The notes under the pieces are model-generated. The model was not told where the DNA came from. It was given only the letters and a program-made list of their open reading frames with translations, and ran no database searches. Below are positions 17,623-27,082 of a DNA stretch of 64,000 bases, piece after piece (positions within the stretch are counted from its first letter, which is position 1; the number at the start of each line of letters is the position of its first letter). The translations under genes were made by a program, and so were the position numbers. Source of the DNA: Murimonas intestini (GTDB lineage: Bacteria > Bacillota > Clostridia > Lachnospirales > Lachnospiraceae); contig NZ_JANKBI010000003.1 of assembly GCF_024622195.1 (NCBI RefSeq), forward strand, positions 1-64,000, written 5' to 3'.

Positions 17623-18384
17623 ATGTTTACAAAAAGGATAATTCCATGTCTTGATGTACATAATGGAAGAGTGGTAAAAGGCGTAAATTTTGTGAATCTG
17701 CGGGATGCCGGAGATCCTGTGGAGATAGCTGCCGCCTATGACAGGGCAGGCGCGGACGAAGTTGTATTTCTGGATATCACAGCCTCCTCTGATGCCAGGA
17801 ATACAGTAGTGGATATGGTACGCAAGGTGGCAGAGAAGGTATTCATTCCCTTTACCGTGGGCGGCGGGATCAGGACTACAGATGATTTCAGGGCACTTTT
17901 AAGAGAAGGCGCTGATAAGATATCTATCAATTCATCGGCAATCAATACCCCCAGGCTTATAAGTGATGCGGCTGACAAGTTCGGAAGCCAGTGCGTGGTA
18001 GTTGCAATTGATGCCAGAAAAAGGGAAGACGGCAGCGGCTGGAATGTTTATAAAAACGGCGGCCGGATCGACACCGGGCTGGATGCGGTGGAATGGGCCA
18101 TGAATGCTGACAGGATGGGTGCAGGTGAGATACTCCTGACCAGCATGGACTGCGATGGGACTAAGGCGGGATATGATATTGAGCTGACAAGGACTATCGC
18201 AGAGAATGTATCAATACCTGTCATAGCGTCCGGCGGGGCAGGGACTATGGAGCATTTCTATGATGCCCTGACAGAGGGACGTGCAGACGCAGTGCTGGCT
18301 GCTTCATTATTTCATTATAAAGAGATGGAAATCAGCGACCTGAAGGCTTTCCTGGCAGAAAAGGGAGTATCAGTGCGCCTTTGA
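17623..18384 (+). CDS. hisF: Imidazole glycerol phosphate synthase subunit HisF
   Basis: This 253-residue TIM-barrel cyclase joins HisH to convert PRFAR plus ammonia to imidazole glycerol phosphate and AICAR. Catalytic aspartates D11 (IIPCLDVHNGRVVKG) and D130 (VVVAIDARK) are present. The phosphate-binding loops VGGGIRT and ASGGAGT are also present. It abuts hisH with no spacer, the ribosome site GGAGGG being inside the hisH end. Its length is normal for the family. Confidence 0.97.
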   Translation: MFTKRIIPCLDVHNGRVVKGVNFVNLRDAGDPVEIAAAYDRAGADEVVFLDITASSDARNTVVDMVRKVAEKVFIPFTVGGGIRTTDDFRALLREGADKISINSSAINTPRLISDAADKFGSQCVVVAIDARKREDGSGWNVYKNGGRIDTGLDAVEWAMNADRMGAGEILLTSMDCDGTKAGYDIELTRTIAENVSIPVIASGGAGTMEHFYDALTEGRADAVLAASLFHYKEMEISDLKAFLAEKGVSVRL

Positions 18385-18424
18385 GTTATAAATAAGAATT
18401 AGTGATATACAGGAGGAATTTTAT

Positions 18425-19102
18425 ATGCCGCCAATTACAAATGACTGGCTTCTGCCTTTAAAAGCGGAATTTTCAAAGCCTTATTATGCAAGGCTGTATA
18501 AAAAGGTGATGGAGGAGTACAGGACACGTCTTATATTCCCGGCGCCGGATGATATATTTAATGCTTTTGCCTTTACCCCCCTCAGCGAGGTAAAGGTAGT
18601 GATACTGGGACAGGACCCATATCACGGTGACGGGCAGGCCCACGGCCTGTGTTTTTCTGTAAAGCCTGATGTGGAGATTCCCCCGTCCCTGGAGAATATT
18701 TATAAAGAGCTGCACGATGACTGCGGCTGTTATGTGCCTGACAACGGATATCTGACAAAATGGGCAGACCAGGGAGTTATGCTCCTGAATACAGTGCTCA
18801 CAGTCAGGGCCCACCAGGCCAACTCCCACAGAGGTATCGGATGGGAGGAATTTACGGATGCCGCTATCAGGATACTGAATGAGCAGGACCGCCCAATAGT
18901 ATTTATGCTCTGGGGAAGGCCTGCCCAGATGAAAAAGAGCATGCTGGATAATCCAAAGCATCTGATATTGGAAGCGCCGCATCCCAGCCCGCTCTCTGCC
19001 TTCAGAGGATTTTTTGGCTGCAGGCATTTCAGCAGGGCAAATAAATTCCTGACTGCAAACGGTTTAAGCCCCATTGACTGGCAGATAGAGAATAAGCATT
19101 AA
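18425..19102 (+). CDS. ung: Uracil-DNA glycosylase
   Basis: This 225-residue family 1 UDG excises uracil from DNA in base-excision repair. Catalytic D64 lies in ILGQDPYHGDGQAHGL, at the same number as in E. coli Ung; H186 is in EAPHPSPLSAFRGFFGC. Both canonical motifs are intact. RBS CAGGAGG precedes the ATG. It lies 40 bp after hisF and could be cotranscribed. Confidence 0.97.
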   Translation: MPPITNDWLLPLKAEFSKPYYARLYKKVMEEYRTRLIFPAPDDIFNAFAFTPLSEVKVVILGQDPYHGDGQAHGLCFSVKPDVEIPPSLENIYKELHDDCGCYVPDNGYLTKWADQGVMLLNTVLTVRAHQANSHRGIGWEEFTDAAIRILNEQDRPIVFMLWGRPAQMKKSMLDNPKHLILEAPHPSPLSAFRGFFGCRHFSRANKFLTANGLSPIDWQIENKH

Positions 19103-19131
19103 ATTGGATAAAGCCTATTGTGGATCTTTAA

Positions 19132-19377
19132 GGATGGACAGCTTCAGAGGTGGGAATATCATATCCTGACAGGACGCCATATATCGAGATCGAATGCCGT
19201 GACTTTCCGTATGTGGGGATCTGGACTAAGCCGGGGGCGCCTTTTGTATGTTTGGAACCCTGGTATGGCCGTACAGATGATGCAGGTTTTGCAGGAGATA
19301 TTTCCGAAAAGAAAGGCATCAGAAAGCTGGATGGCGGCGAAAGCTTTGAGGCTTCTTATGAGATAAAAGTATTCTAA
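19132..19377 (+). pseudogene. Aldose 1-epimerase remnant (C-terminal fragment)
   Basis: The frame from about 19150 encodes ~75 residues matching the C-terminus of LacX/GalM-like aldose epimerases: PYIEIECRDFPYVGIWTK, then APFVCLEPWYGRTDD, where the Glu is the expected catalytic base, and a GESFEASYEIKVF end. The N-terminal ~220 residues are missing. An in-frame TAA lies at 19129-19131, and no ribosome site precedes the GTG at 19150. A 5' deletion abutting ung best explains this. A downstream terminator is retained. Confidence 0.7.
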
Positions 19378-19393
19378 GAATATGATATAAAAA

Positions 19394-19437
19394 AGGGCAG
19401 CGTCTAAGTCTGAAATAACTTTGACGCTGTCCTTTTT
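19394..19437. terminator. Bidirectional intrinsic terminator
   Basis: AGGGCAGCGTC (19394-19404) pairs with GACGCTGTCCT (19423-19433). A-run before and TTTTT after let it act on both strands, between the epimerase remnant and the convergent activase gene. Confidence 0.85.
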
Positions 19438-19460
19438 ATGGTCCTAAAAATAAATGCTGT

Positions 19461-22400
19461 CTATTTCTCTTCTTCCTGGTTCTTCATGTTCTTAAAAGCT
19501 GTTGAGAGCATGAGCTTGATACGGTTCAGCTGGTTTACCTCGCTGGCGCCCGGGTCGTAGTCAATGGCCACGATATTTGAAAGCGGATAGCGGTGGCGCA
19601 GTTCCTTGATGACACCTTTTCCAACAACATGGTTTGGCAGGCAGCCGAAGGGCTGTGTGCAGACAATGTTGTTTGTGCCGGTATGTATCAGCTCCAGCAT
19701 CTCACCTGTCAGGAACCAGCCCTCACCCGTCTGGTTTCCGATAGAGACGATGGGATCCGCATACTTAGCAAGATCAGCAATATGAGCGGGAGCAGTAAAG
19801 TGCCGGCTCTTCTGAAATTCCTTTCTGGCTGTGCCGCGGAACATTTCCAGAGCCTTGATCCCTGCATTGGCAAGGGTGGCGCTGGACTTTTTCATCCCCA
19901 GGTTCTCAGCCTTGAAGTTGCTGTTGTAGAAGCAGTAGAGCAGGAAATCCATCAGATCAGGGACAACAGCCTCTGCACCCTCCGACTCAAGCAGCTCAAC
20001 AAGATGATTGTTGGCAGCAGGAAGGAATTTAACAAGTATCTCGCCAACGACTCCTACCCTGGGTTTTTTCACATCTGTGATAGGCAGATTGTCGAAGTCC
20101 TGGATAATGGCACGGCAGAGCTTCTTGAATTCCGAGATGGAGGTATGGCGTTTTGAAATAAACTTTTTGCAGATATTCTCCCATTTCATATGCATTTCAT
20201 CTGCTGATCCCTTTACCTTTTCATAGGGGCGCATCCTGTAGACACATCTCATGAAAATATCGCCGAATACAAGCGCATACATTCCCTTCAGCACAAGAGC
20301 AGGGGTGATCTTAAATCCAGGATTCTTCTCAAGGCCGCTCAGATTGATGGAAATGACCGGCACCTGGGGGTATCCTGCCTTCTCAAGCGCGCGGCGTATG
20401 AAGCCGATATAATTGCTGGCGCGGCAGCCTCCTCCTGTCTGTGAGATCAGGATCGCCGTCTTATCAGGGTCATATTTGCCTGACAGGAGAGCGCTCATCA
20501 GCTGGCCCACAACGATCAGGGACGGGAAGCAGGCATCATTATTTACAAACTTGAGGCCTGTATCAACTGCCAGCCTTTCATCCACCTCAGGAACCTCCAG
20601 TCTGTACCCTGCGGAACAGAAAGCTGTTTCCAGCAGACCGAAATGGATGGGCGACATCTGCGGGCAGAGGATCGTATAATTCTTACGCATTTCTTCTGTA
20701 AAAATCACCCGGTTGAAGCTGGCTGACACTACTTTTCTGCGCACCTTTTTCATTTCCCTCACCTTGATGGCGGAAATCAGGGAACGGATCCTGATCCGGG
20801 CTGCCCCCAGATTATTTACTTCATCTATTTTCAGGCAGGTATAGATCTTGCCTGAATCAGACAGGATGTCACTCACAGCATCTGTTGTGACAGCATCCAG
20901 GCCGCAGCCAAAGGAATTGAGCTGGATAAGTTCAAGGCTGTCAGTAGTTTTTACATAATTGGCAGCAGCATAGAGGCGGCTGTGGTACATCCACTGGTCC
21001 ATGACGATCAGCGGCCGCTCCGGCTGGTTCAGGTGAGAGATAGAATCCTCAGTCAGAACTGCGATGCCGTAGGAATTGATCAGCTCCGGAATACCATGGT
21101 TGATCTCTGAATCAATATGGTAGGGACGCCCTGCAAGGACGATTCCCTTACGGCCTGTTTCTTTCAGCCACTTTATCGTCTCCTCGCCTTTTACCTTCAT
21201 AGCCTCCCGTGTATTTTCCATCTCCTTCCAGCCGGTCCTGGCTGCCTCACGGACTTCTTCAGCAGGAATGTCAGAAAATTCCCTGACCAGCTGCTCCGTC
21301 AGTATTTCAAGGTTCGTAAATGCCATGAAAGGATTGCGGAAATCAATATCCTCTGTGCGGAGCTCATCAATGTTATTCTTGATATTCTCTGCATAGGAGG
21401 TGACGATCGGGCAGTTATAGTGGTTGTTGGAATCGGGAAACTCATTTCTCTCATACGGTATACAGGGGTAAAAGATAAAATGTATCCCCTGTTTGATCAG
21501 CCATGTCACATGGCCATGGGCCAGCTTGGCCGGATAACATTCTGATTCGCTTGGGATCGATTCGATGCCCAGCTCATAAATCTTCCTTGTGGAAGGTGGA
21601 GAGAGCACAACCCTGTATTTAAGGGCGGTAAAGAACTTAAACCAGAACGGATAGTTCTCATACATATTAAGTACTCTTGGGATACCCACTGTGCCTCTCT
21701 CTGCCTCATCCTCCTCCAGTGAAGGATAGGAGAACAGAAGCCTGTTCTTAAAGTCATAGAGGTTAGGAATGTTCTCTTTATTTTTTTCTTTGCCGATACC
21801 GCGCTCGCAGCGGTTTCCGCTGACAAACTGGCGTCCGCCGGTAAAACGGTTGATGGTAAGACGGCACTGGTTCGTACAGCCTTTGCATTTGGCCATGGTA
21901 GTGGTGAACTGCAGGCTGTTGATCTTGTCGATGGAGAGCATAGTAGTTTCCTTGCTGTCATCATAACGCTCACGCGCTATCAGGGCAGCACCGAAGGCTC
22001 CCATAATACCTGCAATGTCAGGGCGGATGGCTTCACAGCCGGCTATTTTTTCAAAGCTGCGGAGAACTGCATCATTATAGAAGGTGCCACCCTGGACTAC
22101 GATATGTTTTCCTAAGGATGAGGCGTCCGATACCTTTATAACCTTATAGAGGGCATTCTTGATTACTGAATAAGCAAGGCCGGCAGAAATGTCGGAGACT
22201 TCAGCGCCTTCCTTCTGGGCCTGCTTTACCTTTGAATTCATAAATACCGTACACCGTGTGCCCAGGTCAATGGGATGCTTTGCAAAGAGCGCTGCCTTTG
22301 CAAAATCCTGTACGCTGTAATTCAGGGACTTGGCAAATGTCTCTATAAAGGAACCGCAGCCGGAGGAGCAGGCTTCATTGAGCTGCACACTGTCAACTGT

Positions 22401-23708
22401 CTGGTTCTTGATTTTGATACACTTCATGTCCTGGCCGCCGATGTCCAGGATGCAGTCCACTTCAGGATCAAAAAAAGCAGCCGCATAATAGTGGGCGACA
22501 GTCTCCACCTCGCCCTCGTCCAGCATAAGACCAGCTTTTATCAGAGCCTCGCCATATCCTGTGGAACAGGAATATACGATTTTGGCTGTGGCAGGAAGCT
22601 GGCTGTAGATATCCTGGATAGCTTTAATGGTAGTCTTTAAAGGACTTCCGTTATTGTTACTGTAAAATGAGTAGAGAAGAGAACCATCCTCTCCCACAAG
22701 GGCAGCTTTTGTCGTAGTTGAACCTGCATCGATGCCCAGATAGCAGTTCCCCTCATAGGAGGACAGGTCATCAGTAACTACATTATACTGATTCTGGCGT
22801 TCTATGAAAGTGTGGTATTCATCTTCAGATGCAAAAAGCGGGTCCATACGCGCCACTTCAAATTCCAGCCGTATAGTCCCTGATAAATGGCTGATCATTG
22901 AAGTTAAGCTGGTATTTACGTCTTCCTGGTAATTCATGGCAGAACCGATGGCTGCAAAAAGGTGTGAATTGTCAGGGGCGATAATATGTTCGTCGTCCAG
23001 CTTCAGTGTACGGATAAAGGACTGCTTCAGCTCTGAGAGGAAGTGGAGCGGACCTCCCAGGAAAGCCACATGCCCCCTGATCGGCTTACCGCAGGCAAGA
23101 CCGCTGATAGTCTGGTTGACAACTGCCTGGAATATGGAGACAGAAAGGTCCTCTTTTGTGGCCCCCTCATTGATGAGCGGCTGGATGTCTGTCTTGGCAA
23201 AGACGCCGCACCTTGCAGCGATCGGATAGATCGCTTTATAGTTCTTGGCATATTCATTTAAGCCGGCTGCGTCAGTCTGAAGCAGTGATGCCATCTGGTC
23301 AATAAATGAGCCTGTGCCCCCGGCACAGATACCGTTCATCCTCTGCTCTACATTTCCGCCTTCAAAGTAGATGATCTTGGCGTCCTCGCCTCCCAGCTCG
23401 ATCGCCACGTCTGTCTGGGGAGCGTAAGCCGTAAGGGCGGTAGATACAGCGATGACCTCCTGGACAAACGGCACCTCCATGTGTTTGGCCAGTGTAAGTC
23501 CGCCTGAACCTGTGATCATGGGTGAGACATTAAGATCTCCCAGACTGTCATATGCCTTCTGCAGAAGTGAGGACAGCGTTTCCTGGATGTTGGCAAAATG
23601 ACGCTCATAATCAGAAAATAAAATATTGTTTTCTGCGTCCAGGATGGCAATCTTTACTGTGGTGGAACCTATATCGATTCCAAGAGTATGTAAATTAGTC
23701 TGATTCAT
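19461..23708 (-). CDS. Giant acyl-CoA dehydratase activase fusion (BadF/HgdC-like)
   Basis: This is a 1415-residue cytoplasmic Fe-S protein. Two ASKHA ATPase domains of the 2-hydroxyacyl-CoA dehydratase activator type lie in tandem: the first starts LGIDIGSTTVK, the second YLGIDAGSTTTK near residue 325. Each has its own cluster-ligand pair (CAGGTGSFIDQM..RCGVF; CSSGCGSFIETF..TRCTVF). A Cys motif CKGCTNQC..NRCERG (about 620-650) leads into a DUF2229/HgdB-like region to the C-terminus. Activators of this family use ATP to drive single electrons to a low-potential partner; related proteins include double-cubane-cluster reductases. The fused form's substrate is unknown. ATG 23708 lacks a strong ribosome site, but the N-terminus matches the family. 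It is monocistronic. Confidence 0.88.
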   Translation of the reverse strand: MNQTNLHTLGIDIGSTTVKIAILDAENNILFSDYERHFANIQETLSSLLQKAYDSLGDLNVSPMITGSGGLTLAKHMEVPFVQEVIAVSTALTAYAPQTDVAIELGGEDAKIIYFEGGNVEQRMNGICAGGTGSFIDQMASLLQTDAAGLNEYAKNYKAIYPIAARCGVFAKTDIQPLINEGATKEDLSVSIFQAVVNQTISGLACGKPIRGHVAFLGGPLHFLSELKQSFIRTLKLDDEHIIAPDNSHLFAAIGSAMNYQEDVNTSLTSMISHLSGTIRLEFEVARMDPLFASEDEYHTFIERQNQYNVVTDDLSSYEGNCYLGIDAGSTTTKAALVGEDGSLLYSFYSNNNGSPLKTTIKAIQDIYSQLPATAKIVYSCSTGYGEALIKAGLMLDEGEVETVAHYYAAAFFDPEVDCILDIGGQDMKCIKIKNQTVDSVQLNEACSSGCGSFIETFAKSLNYSVQDFAKAALFAKHPIDLGTRCTVFMNSKVKQAQKEGAEVSDISAGLAYSVIKNALYKVIKVSDASSLGKHIVVQGGTFYNDAVLRSFEKIAGCEAIRPDIAGIMGAFGAALIARERYDDSKETTMLSIDKINSLQFTTTMAKCKGCTNQCRLTINRFTGGRQFVSGNRCERGIGKEKNKENIPNLYDFKNRLLFSYPSLEEDEAERGTVGIPRVLNMYENYPFWFKFFTALKYRVVLSPPSTRKIYELGIESIPSESECYPAKLAHGHVTWLIKQGIHFIFYPCIPYERNEFPDSNNHYNCPIVTSYAENIKNNIDELRTEDIDFRNPFMAFTNLEILTEQLVREFSDIPAEEVREAARTGWKEMENTREAMKVKGEETIKWLKETGRKGIVLAGRPYHIDSEINHGIPELINSYGIAVLTEDSISHLNQPERPLIVMDQWMYHSRLYAAANYVKTTDSLELIQLNSFGCGLDAVTTDAVSDILSDSGKIYTCLKIDEVNNLGAARIRIRSLISAIKVREMKKVRRKVVSASFNRVIFTEEMRKNYTILCPQMSPIHFGLLETAFCSAGYRLEVPEVDERLAVDTGLKFVNNDACFPSLIVVGQLMSALLSGKYDPDKTAILISQTGGGCRASNYIGFIRRALEKAGYPQVPVISINLSGLEKNPGFKITPALVLKGMYALVFGDIFMRCVYRMRPYEKVKGSADEMHMKWENICKKFISKRHTSISEFKKLCRAIIQDFDNLPITDVKKPRVGVVGEILVKFLPAANNHLVELLESEGAEAVVPDLMDFLLYCFYNSNFKAENLGMKKSSATLANAGIKALEMFRGTARKEFQKSRHFTAPAHIADLAKYADPIVSIGNQTGEGWFLTGEMLELIHTGTNNIVCTQPFGCLPNHVVGKGVIKELRHRYPLSNIVAIDYDPGASEVNQLNRIKLMLSTAFKNMKNQEEEK

Positions 23709-23893
23709 ATGTATTTACAGGAAATTCCTGTATCCTCCTATCTCTATAGCATGTTAATAGGTAATATCTATAGCTGCATACAGTAATAATATATGCGGCA
23801 GTCAAGTTCAAAAGGCCCTGAATGGTGTCCCAAAATGCGGGCAGAACTAATACCATTATACGACAGTTTATGTAAAATAGCAAATAGCAAGTC

Positions 23894-23922
23894 TTGAAAA
23901 AATCATCCATACACGCTATACT
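23894..23922 (+). promoter_or_regulatory. Promoter for tgt
   Basis: TTGAAA (23894-23899) and TATACT (23917-23922) are spaced by exactly 17 bp, 35 bp upstream of the tgt start. The rest of the 248-bp divergent gap shows no further structure I can name. Confidence 0.75.
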
Positions 23923-23956
23923 ATTTTAGAAAATTGACGAAAGAAATGGAGATAAT

Positions 23957-25096
23957 ATGTATAAATTATTAAAACAGGACGGAAAAGCAAAGCGCGGAGA
24001 GCTCCATACCGTACATGGTGTGATCCAGACTCCCGTTTTTATGAATGTAGGGACTGTGGCTGCGATCAAGGGCGCAGTGTCTACAATGGATCTGCAGGAA
24101 ATAGGAACACAGGTAGAATTGTCTAACACCTATCACCTTCATGTGCGTCCAGGGGACCAGATAGTGAAGAAAATGGGCGGCCTGCATAAATTTATGGTCT
24201 GGGACAAGCCCATCCTCACGGATTCAGGCGGTTTTCAGGTTTTTTCGCTGTCGAGCCTGAGAAAAATAAAAGAAGAGGGCGTCTATTTCAGCTCCCATAT
24301 CGACGGCAGGAAAATCTTTATGGGGCCGGAGGAGAGCATGCAGATACAGTCAAACCTGGCTTCCACCATTGCCATGGCTTTTGATGAATGCCCTTCAAGC
24401 GTGGCTGACAGGATCTATGTACAGGCATCAGTAGAGCGCACTACAAGATGGCTGAAAAGGTGCAAGGAAGAGATGGCAAGGCTGAATAGCCTGCCAGACA
24501 CTATAAATAAGCACCAGATGCTATTTGGCATCAACCAGGGGGCGGTCTATGAGGATATCAGGATCGAACATGCAAAAGAGATCGCCCGGCTGGATCTGGA
24601 CGGCTATGCTGTGGGCGGACTGGCTGTGGGAGAGACGCATGAGGAGATGTACAGGATACTTGATGCCGTAGTGCCGTTTCTGCCGCTGGAGAAACCTACG
24701 TATCTGATGGGTGTCGGCACGCCGGCCAACATTCTCGAGGCAGTTGACCGGGGCGTGGATTTCTTTGACTGTGTGTATCCGTCCAGAAACGGACGTCATG
24801 GACATGTATATACTGGCAGAGGAAAGCTCAACCTGTTTAATGCTAAATATGAGACAGATCCAAGGCCGATAGAGGAAGGGTGCCAGTGTCCTGCCTGCAG
24901 GCATTACAGCAGGGCTTATATCAGGCATCTGCTTAAGGCAAAGGAGATGCTGGGGATGCGCCTGTGTGTTCTCCATAATCTGTATTTTTATAACCATATG
25001 ATGGAAGAGATCAGAACAGCCATCGATGAAAACAGGTATCAGGAATATAAAAAGGCAAAATTGGCAGGATTTGAGGAAGAAAATATAAAAAAATAA
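23957..25096 (+). CDS. tgt: Queuine tRNA-ribosyltransferase
   Basis: This 379-residue TIM-barrel enzyme exchanges guanine-34 of GUN-anticodon tRNAs for preQ1. Family hallmarks are DSGGFQVFSL with the substrate-recognition Asp, GGLAVGE, GVGTPANILEAV and DCVYPSRNGRHG with the nucleophilic Asp. The zinc site reads CQCPACRHYSRAYIRHL, and length is standard. GGAGATAAT precedes the ATG, and a strong promoter lies 35 bp up. yajC follows after 108 bp, the usual Firmicute order. Confidence 0.97.
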   Translation: MYKLLKQDGKAKRGELHTVHGVIQTPVFMNVGTVAAIKGAVSTMDLQEIGTQVELSNTYHLHVRPGDQIVKKMGGLHKFMVWDKPILTDSGGFQVFSLSSLRKIKEEGVYFSSHIDGRKIFMGPEESMQIQSNLASTIAMAFDECPSSVADRIYVQASVERTTRWLKRCKEEMARLNSLPDTINKHQMLFGINQGAVYEDIRIEHAKEIARLDLDGYAVGGLAVGETHEEMYRILDAVVPFLPLEKPTYLMGVGTPANILEAVDRGVDFFDCVYPSRNGRHGHVYTGRGKLNLFNAKYETDPRPIEEGCQCPACRHYSRAYIRHLLKAKEMLGMRLCVLHNLYFYNHMMEEIRTAIDENRYQEYKKAKLAGFEEENIKK

Positions 25097-25204
25097 ATAA
25101 AATATAGAAAAATACTTGATGAACGCTGGTAAATTGTGTATGATGTAATATATGTAAGAAAAGAATAAGAAAGTAATAGGTGTGAACCACGAGGAGGAAA
25201 CAAA

Positions 25205-25507
25205 ATGAATTTATTAACCGCAGATGCGGGCGGCAGTATGGTCATCCTGATCGTCTATGTTGTCATCATTGGTGCCGCTATGTATTTTTTTGCAATCAGA
25301 CCACAGAAAAAGGAGCAGAAACGGCTTAACGGAATGCTTGCTGAGCTGGCAGTAGGTGACAGTGTAGTAACTACCAGCGGATTCTATGGTGTTGTAATCG
25401 ATATTACAGATGAAGATGTCATTGTTGAGTTTGGAAGCAACAAAAACTGCAGAATCCCGATGAGAAAATCAGCAATTGCTGAAGTAGAAAAGCCAGACGC
25501 AGAATAA
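25205..25507 (+). CDS. yajC: Preprotein translocase subunit YajC
   Basis: This 100-residue single-pass membrane protein has its helix at about 12-31 (MVILIVYVVIIGAAMYFFAI), followed by the RPQKKEQKRL signature and a basic-acidic cytoplasmic domain (AVGDSVVTTSGFYGVV). It associates with SecDF in protein export. AGGAGG precedes the ATG. SecD/SecF genes are not adjacent. Confidence 0.95.
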   Translation: MNLLTADAGGSMVILIVYVVIIGAAMYFFAIRPQKKEQKRLNGMLAELAVGDSVVTTSGFYGVVIDITDEDVIVEFGSNKNCRIPMRKSAIAEVEKPDAE

Positions 25508-25523
25508 GAAAAGTATTTTAGGG

Positions 25524-25559
25524 CGCCTCAGTTTCCGAAGTAAGAAACTGGGGTGTTTT
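25524..25559 (+). terminator. Intrinsic terminator after yajC
   Basis: CGCCTCAGTTTC (25524-25535) pairs over 12 bp with GAAACTGGGGTG (25544-25555), followed by TTTT. Confidence 0.85.
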
Positions 25560-25616
25560 GCTATATAAAGAGAGAAAGCAAAAAGTGAGAATAAGAAACA
25601 GGAGGTAATGGTGCGA

Positions 25617-27080
25617 ATGAAGAGGAAAAGAATGGGATCGCTGGTAGGGGCGACGCTGGCTTTAAGTCTTGTGCTGACCGGATGCCAGGGTGTAAAGAGT
25701 GCGAAGCTGGATCCTAAAAATCCGGTGACTGTGACAGTATGGCATTATTATGCAGGCGGGCAGCAGGAGGCCTTCAACAAACTGGTGTCAGAATTTAACA
25801 GTTCAGAAGGGCTTGAAAGAGGGATCGTGGTGGAAGCTGAGAACCACGGGACAGTGGAACAGCTGGCCAGTGATGTGAAAGATTCCCTGGCAAAGAAAGT
25901 AGGCGCCGCAGAAGTCCCCGGTATTATATGCGGATACGGGGACACTATATATGATATTGACAAGGGCGGGAACATAGTCAGTCTGGATGAATATCTTTCA
26001 GAAGATGAACTGAAGGAATACATTCCGTCTTATATTGAGGAAGGACGTCTGGGGGAAGGAGATAAGCTGAAAATATTCCCCACTGCAAAATCAACAGAGA
26101 TATTCATGATGAATAAGACTGACTGGGATGTTTTTGCAGAGGCCACAGGCGCGTCTCTTGATAAGCTGGAAACGATCGAGGGTGTAGTGGAAACGGCGAA
26201 GGGTTATTATGAATGGACGGACGCCAGAACTCCCGATGTGCCTGATGACGGCAAAGCTTTCTTTGGAAGGGATGCGGTGGCGAATTATCTCATCGTGGGA
26301 AGCCGCCAGCTGGGGATAGAGCTGTGTAAGGTGAAGGACGGCAAAGTGACCTTCAACACAGATAAGGAAGTACTGCGCAAGCTCTGGGACTGCTATTATG
26401 TGCCGAGCATAAACGGATATTTTGGGGCTTATGGAAAGTTCCGTTCGGATGATGCGAAGGTAGGCGATCTGCTGGCGTTTGTAGGATCTACCACATCGGC
26501 CAGCTATTTCCCAAAGGAAGTATTCAATGAGGAGAACGAAAGCCATCCTATTGAGGCGCTTGTACTGCCTGTTCCTGTATTTGCTGACGGAGAAAAATAT
26601 GCTGTCCAGCAGGGGGCCGGCATGGCTGTGATTAAATCGGATGCGCAGAAGGAATATGCGGCTGTAGAATTCCTGAAGTGGTTCACACAGGCGGACAGGA
26701 ACCTGGAATTTGCAGTAAGCTCAGGATATCTGCCGGTTAAGACAGAGGCACTTGATAAAAACAAGCTTGAGACAGCCATTGCAAATTCAGGCGAACAGAT
26801 TCCTGAGAATTTAAAGGAAACGCTGGAAATAGCGTTTGATACCTGCAGTTCCCAGAAGCTGTATACGAACAGGCCTTTTGAGGGCGCCAGCGGCGTCAGG
26901 AGCGTGCTGGAATATAATATGGCGGATAAGATAAATGCTGATCTTGAAGAGATCAATAAACTTGTAGCAGGAGGCATGAGCCGCGCTGAGGCGGCAGCAG
27001 GCTATGATACAGATGAGAATTTTGAAAGCTGGTATAGTGATTTCTGCCAGAAGTTAGAGGACACACAGAAGGAGCAATAG
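25617..27080 (+). CDS. Orphan extracellular solute-binding lipoprotein
   Basis: This is a family 1 sugar-type solute-binding protein of about 487 residues. A lipobox LVLTGC gives a diacylglyceryl Cys anchor, and the mature part begins QGVKSAKLDPKNPVTVTVWHYYAGGQQEAFNKL, the family signature. ATG 25617 lies 11 nt after GGAGG; ATG 25608 is only 2 nt from it, and GTG 25611 is possible. No permease or ATPase gene follows. Instead a membrane GGDEF-EAL protein starts 3 bp after the stop. A sensing role, delivering a ligand signal to that protein, is inferred from this pairing; an ordinary transport role with remote permeases remains possible. Confidence 0.88.
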   Translation: MKRKRMGSLVGATLALSLVLTGCQGVKSAKLDPKNPVTVTVWHYYAGGQQEAFNKLVSEFNSSEGLERGIVVEAENHGTVEQLASDVKDSLAKKVGAAEVPGIICGYGDTIYDIDKGGNIVSLDEYLSEDELKEYIPSYIEEGRLGEGDKLKIFPTAKSTEIFMMNKTDWDVFAEATGASLDKLETIEGVVETAKGYYEWTDARTPDVPDDGKAFFGRDAVANYLIVGSRQLGIELCKVKDGKVTFNTDKEVLRKLWDCYYVPSINGYFGAYGKFRSDDAKVGDLLAFVGSTTSASYFPKEVFNEENESHPIEALVLPVPVFADGEKYAVQQGAGMAVIKSDAQKEYAAVEFLKWFTQADRNLEFAVSSGYLPVKTEALDKNKLETAIANSGEQIPENLKETLEIAFDTCSSQKLYTNRPFEGASGVRSVLEYNMADKINADLEEINKLVAGGMSRAEAAAGYDTDENFESWYSDFCQKLEDTQKEQ

Positions 27081-27082
27081 GT

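Noticed and set aside
21117..21545. Plus-strand frames inside the activase gene
   Set aside because: The long minus-strand frame has clear domains through this region, so opposite frames are shadows.
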